The position numbers and the translations under genes are program-made. Shown piece by piece: positions 60,862-64,000 of a DNA stretch of 64,000 nucleotides; the stretch's first letter is position 1; every line of letters starts with the position of its first letter. The notes beneath the pieces are model-generated. The model searched no databases and was not told the DNA's origin. It saw only the letters and a list, made by a program, of their open reading frames with translations. This DNA comes from Bowmanella pacifica (lineage in GTDB: Bacteria > Pseudomonadota > Gammaproteobacteria > Enterobacterales > Alteromonadaceae). The stretch lies in the NCBI RefSeq assembly GCF_014645355.1, contig NZ_BMLS01000002.1, positions 798,911 to 862,910 on the forward strand, in the 5' to 3' direction.

Positions 60862-61632
60862 ATGTCCAAGACAGATGATATGCCCAGCATCCAGCTGGAA
60901 CCGGAAGATAGAGACGCCTATCTGAACAAACGCAGCAAGCAACCCAAAGCAGATAAGAGCAGTGCGGCAGAACAACCTCATGTTGTCGCGCCTAAAGGCG
61001 GTGCAGGAAAAGGCTTAGTCTCTTTTGTTATGTTGCTGGCTCTGGCAGGCCTTGGCGCAAATGCTTGGCTTTATCAGCAGTTGGAAACAGAAAAGCAAAA
61101 TCTGCAGGCTGCCAAAGACCGTATTGAGGATCTCGAAGGCAAGCTGTCAGCGACAGGTGAAGAAATGGGTGAATCCACCGTCGCCCTGCAGGCTAAGCTC
61201 AAGGCCGTGACAGAGAAGACCGATGAACTCTGGGAGCAAATGGACAAACTCTGGGCATCAGCCTGGCGTAAAAACCAATCAGAGATTAAAGAACTGTCTA
61301 ACGCATTAGGTAACATGCAGAAGCAACATCAGTCTGTCGCTGAAAAAGCGCGTCTGTTAGAAACCGATATGTCAATGAGCACAACTCGGGTCAGTGCCAT
61401 TGAAGAACAGTTTGCTAAATTAGAGAACAGTCAGGATACACTGCATACCAGCCTGATGAAGATCAGCTCAGCGCAACCGAAACTGAACAGCCAGTTAGAT
61501 GAGTTGAAAGGTAAATTGCGTGACAGCCAACAGAATATTCAGGATCTGGGCTTACGTATCACACAATTGGAAAACATTATTCAGGCCCCCACGGCCGCAG
61601 TATCGCCCCCGACATCTAACACAGGTGAATAG
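60862..61632 (+). CDS. Membrane-anchored coiled-coil protein, unknown function
   Basis: 256 residues from the ATG at 60862 with GAGGGG upstream. A charged, disordered N-terminus (about 1-45) is followed by one membrane helix (about 50-70) and a long coiled coil (about 72-240), then a Pro/Thr-rich tail. Topology suggests a cytoplasmic N-terminus and periplasmic coiled coil. I recognise no family with a known function; similar proteins occur in shewanellas. A terminator shared with the convergent tas-like gene follows. Confidence 0.75.
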   Translation: MSKTDDMPSIQLEPEDRDAYLNKRSKQPKADKSSAAEQPHVVAPKGGAGKGLVSFVMLLALAGLGANAWLYQQLETEKQNLQAAKDRIEDLEGKLSATGEEMGESTVALQAKLKAVTEKTDELWEQMDKLWASAWRKNQSEIKELSNALGNMQKQHQSVAEKARLLETDMSMSTTRVSAIEEQFAKLENSQDTLHTSLMKISSAQPKLNSQLDELKGKLRDSQQNIQDLGLRITQLENIIQAPTAAVSPPTSNTGE

Positions 61633-61637
61633 ATATC

Positions 61638-61667
61638 AAAAAGCCCCTTACAAACGGGGCTTTTTTG
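61638..61667. terminator. Bidirectional terminator
   Basis: AAAAAGCCCC, loop TTACAAAC, GGGGCTTTTTT. It serves the coiled-coil gene (plus) and the aldo/keto reductase gene (minus). Confidence 0.92.
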
Positions 61668-61679
61668 CTTAAAACGTTA

Positions 61680-62732
61680 TTAAAATGCGACGGGATAACG
61701 CTGGAGAACAGTGGAGATAGCCTGCATTTTTGCATCATTTAACGACACCTCAAAGGCAGCAACATCTTCTTCTAATTGCGCCATACTGGTGGCACCAATA
61801 ATAGTTGATGTTACGCCATCCACCTGATTTACCCAGGCCAGTGCTAGTTGTGCGGATGTCATTGATAAGGATGCCGCCAGATCAACATACTCCTGAATAG
61901 CGGCCTGCGATGTTGCAGTATCTCTGAATAGCCCATTTCGCTGCGTGAGTGTCCAACGGGTGCCTGCCGGACGCTGACCATTAAGATACTTACCCGTCAG
62001 CATCCCCCCGGCAAGGGGCGACCAGGGTAAATACGCTACATCAGAGTGAACACATTGCTCAATAAGATAAGGCCAGTCTTTGGTATGCAACAGACTAAAT
62101 TCATTTTGAATAGATACCATACGAGGCAGACTGTGCTTTTCACTGAGGCGAAGATACTCTGCTATCCCCCAGGTGGTGTCATCAGACAGACCACAGTAGC
62201 GAATCTTGCCGGCTTTAACACAGCTATCCAAGGCCTGCAGAATTTCCAGCATTTGATTACTGTGCATCTGCGTATTTACCTCGGTGAAGTTCACCTGCCC
62301 GGGCCAATGCTTACCAAAGTGCGGGGTTGTTCTATTAGGCCAATGCAACTGATAAAGGTCGATATAGTCGGTCTGCAAACGTTGTAACGACGCATCCACC
62401 GCCTGGATCACCGCCTCACCGGTTATTTCTCCTCCACCTCGGATGTATGGCAGACCCGGGCCAGCGATCTTACTGGCAATAATTAAATCTTTACGTTTTG
62501 GAGCATTTTCGGCCAACCAGTTACCCAGAATGGTTTCGGTTTTACCATAGGTCTCGGCACTCGGTGGCACCGCGTACATTTCGGCCGTATCAATGAAGTT
62601 TATCCCTTGAGCGAGAGCATAATCCAACTGAGCATCGGCATCTGTCTGGTTATTCTGTTTTCCCCAGGTCATAGTCCCCAGGCACACTCTGGAAACCTGT
62701 AAATCACTTTTGCCTAATCTGCTGTACTGCAT
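61680..62732 (-). CDS. tas: Aldo/keto reductase, Tas-like
   Basis: 350 residues forming a (beta/alpha)8 barrel. Catalytic tetrad: Asp48, Tyr53, Lys88 and His130 (DTAEMY, ASK, YQLHW). It resembles E. coli Tas along its length (LGTMTWGKQNNQ, LHWPNRTT). The NADPH-binding end is GATSMAQLEED. The physiological substrate is unknown. Confidence 0.88.
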   Translation of the reverse strand: MQYSRLGKSDLQVSRVCLGTMTWGKQNNQTDADAQLDYALAQGINFIDTAEMYAVPPSAETYGKTETILGNWLAENAPKRKDLIIASKIAGPGLPYIRGGGEITGEAVIQAVDASLQRLQTDYIDLYQLHWPNRTTPHFGKHWPGQVNFTEVNTQMHSNQMLEILQALDSCVKAGKIRYCGLSDDTTWGIAEYLRLSEKHSLPRMVSIQNEFSLLHTKDWPYLIEQCVHSDVAYLPWSPLAGGMLTGKYLNGQRPAGTRWTLTQRNGLFRDTATSQAAIQEYVDLAASLSMTSAQLALAWVNQVDGVTSTIIGATSMAQLEEDVAAFEVSLNDAKMQAISTVLQRYPVAF

Positions 62733-63219
62733 GGCTTATCTCTTTGTGTTACTGAATCTAGTTTTATTGGGGCTATACGCAGCAAGCTCAACCCCATATT
62801 GACCATTTTCCCTGATGAAAAGACTATGTGCTCCGCTGTGAAGTGGATTCCCTCGCTTCCCTGCGTGACGACGCCCCTAGGGCAGCGAATCTCTGCCAAC
62901 TCACTCTAGCTCTACCAGCAATCTGCGCCCTGATCTAATGCGCTCGACTTTTAATTGCTGCCCCTGGCTTATGTTCATCCAAATACTGGTGTTGCCGTCT
63001 GACGCTAAAAGAACTAAATGCAAACTGCGAACAGGAGCTAAAACAGAGGACTAAGCGAAGCAAAGAGTAGAGGTTAATACGCCCCTGTAGCTCACAGGCG
63101 GACAAGGATAATTAGCAATGAGCATTATTTATTTGAGTTTGGAGGAATATTGTTCCCTTTGATTAACCGAAGAGCAAATACGATGATTCAGCTTTGTCTG
63201 CTGAAAGGATGACAGCGGT
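62733..63219. other. Gene-free stretch with possible dispersed repeat or remnant
   Basis: No intact gene is visible in these 487 bases. On the minus strand 63050-62901 is open for about 50 codons, ending in a TGA, without a plausible start; the same frame stays readable upstream beyond a TAG, like a decayed gene or a repeat. A segment near 62838-62885 (GTGGATTCCCTCGC... TGCGTGACGACG) resembles a short interspersed motif I recall from intergenic DNA of several gammaproteobacteria. No tRNA fold was found. Confidence 0.35.
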
Positions 63220-63819
63220 TCAGATGACATAAATATTAAAGCTTATAGAGACTCGCAGAGCATCACTGCGATTGGGTAAGACAGCGTGGGGGACATGGGA
63301 GCGGAACAGCATCAGGCGGTTTTCTATCGGCGTATAACAAGTCTCATAGTTCTCTATGCTGCCTTGAGGGTTGGTTACTGCCGTTTGCATATTGGGGTGG
63401 TAGAACTTGATATCACCGCAATCTGGAGGTGCTGACAGATAGAATACCCCACTTAAGTATGAGGGATGGATTGCGTGCAGATGATTATGCACTTCCTGAC
63501 TGTCACCTGGCGCATAGAAGTTAAACCAACTCTCTCTTACTTCAACACCCTGAGCTTCAGGATGAAGCTTACTAAGAAAGGCACCTGCATGGCGGATAAG
63601 AAAAGCATGAAAGTGAGTTAAGTCATACTTCTGGATGATCTGACGATGCCCTGCCTGGCGTGACTGAATATAAGAACGGCTTTTGGCATCCTTTCTGCTC
63701 AGGATCTCATCCAATTCTCTATCGACCACGGACTGCAACTCGGCTCTGACTTCAGCAGCCTCTTGTTCTGAGGCGTCATGATGATAAATGGCGGTAGGAA
63801 ACCAAAGCTCAATTTTCAT
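63220..63819 (-). CDS. Putative 2OG-Fe(II) oxygenase
   Basis: 199 residues of the short 2-oxoglutarate and iron(II) dependent oxygenase family (TIGR02466-like). The double-stranded beta-helix shows EVHNHLHAIHPSYLSGVFYL with possible iron ligands His111 to His115, a distal His175 or His178 (SHVPHAV), and Arg189 (LRVSISFN) for 2-oxoglutarate. The substrate is unknown. The gene stands alone. Confidence 0.8.
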   Translation of the reverse strand: MKIELWFPTAIYHHDASEQEAAEVRAELQSVVDRELDEILSRKDAKSRSYIQSRQAGHRQIIQKYDLTHFHAFLIRHAGAFLSKLHPEAQGVEVRESWFNFYAPGDSQEVHNHLHAIHPSYLSGVFYLSAPPDCGDIKFYHPNMQTAVTNPQGSIENYETCYTPIENRLMLFRSHVPHAVLPNRSDALRVSISFNIYVI

Positions 63820-63939
63820 TACGATTTTATCCGTTACAACTCAGATAACGAGAGTAACGTATCGTTTCGTCAGGCTCCACCATCAATATTAACCATTTTA
63901 AAGCAATGCATTCACATTCTTGCTAATTAGACAGATATA

Positions 63940-63964
63940 AAAAAGGCTCCCGAAGGAGCCTTTT
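63940..63964. terminator. Terminator near the right edge
   Basis: AAAAGGCTCC, loop CGAA, GGAGCCTTTT. It is 120 bases before the start of the oxygenase gene, so it most likely belongs to a minus-strand gene that lies to the right of the window. Confidence 0.8.
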
Positions 63965-64000
63965 CAATCACTTAAGCAATCAGAATCACTCAAGGATCTT

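Noticed and set aside
63070..63120. tRNA-like sequence (CCCCTGTAGCTCACAGG)
   Set aside because: No cloverleaf with acceptor, anticodon and T arms could be drawn around it.

Overview
This 64 kb window looks like ordinary chromosome from a facultatively aerobic gammaproteobacterium, most likely of the Alteromonadales (Alteromonadaceae-like). The evidence is an arcB start next to gltBD, hrpB-mrcB, an mtnN-cbiB-btuF cluster, tyrS next to mepM, pntAB, a gamma-type S10 ribosomal protein operon, a second-type EF-G and three GGDEF proteins. I place the order from protein resemblance and gene order only; no search was run. I see no prophage, insertion sequence, integron, CRISPR array or tRNA/rRNA gene, and gene density is uniform.

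Layout. 1-7.3 kb: the 5' part of arcB (minus), a 700-base regulatory interval with an ArcA-box-like site and a hairpin-rich gltB leader, then gltBD. 7.4-16.4 kb: small regulatory and hypothetical genes, then mtnN-cbiB-btuF-ahcY (S-adenosylhomocysteine breakdown next to cobalamin salvage), then an overlapping four-gene set (rhodanese, unknown, DUF2721, GNAT) and a FAD amine oxidase. 16.5-26.5 kb: an orphan CsgG-like lipoprotein, tyrS and mepM divergently placed, an Lrp-type regulator, a large PLP enzyme, GST, a double substrate-binding protein, erpA and a membrane coiled-coil protein. 26.6-31.8 kb: an unusual CLC protein with hemJ, a P-loop kinase-like protein, pyrB and hemL. 32-43.6 kb: two divergent diguanylate cyclases, mrcB-hrpB, thpR, purU, DUF3137-lemA. 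43.7-52.7 kb: pntAB, a probable outer-membrane protein, and the full S10 operon with its attenuator leader, closed by its own terminator directly after rpsQ. 52.8-64 kb: an orphan GAF-GspE-type ATPase followed by a GGDEF protein, a GFA-family protein, yfhL and trhP as a pair, a stand-alone fusA, a membrane coiled-coil protein, an aldo/keto reductase and a 2OG-Fe(II) oxygenase.

Functional themes: nitrogen and redox balance (arcB, gltBD, pntAB), methyl-cycle by-product removal (mtnN and ahcY), c-di-GMP signalling (three GGEEF proteins and a possible effector ATPase), envelope growth (mepM, mrcB) and translation (S10 operon, EF-G, tyrS, trhP).

Most interesting points: (1) the ~320-nt gltB leader with a series of perfect hairpins, a candidate cis-regulatory RNA; (2) a CLC protein in which two key transport residues are replaced (Met88 for the central Ser, Val183 for the proton glutamate); (3) a GAF-fused secretion-type ATPase with a GGDEF neighbour and no secretion or pilus genes; (4) a trhP-yfhL operon; (5) an S10 operon detached from the spc operon.
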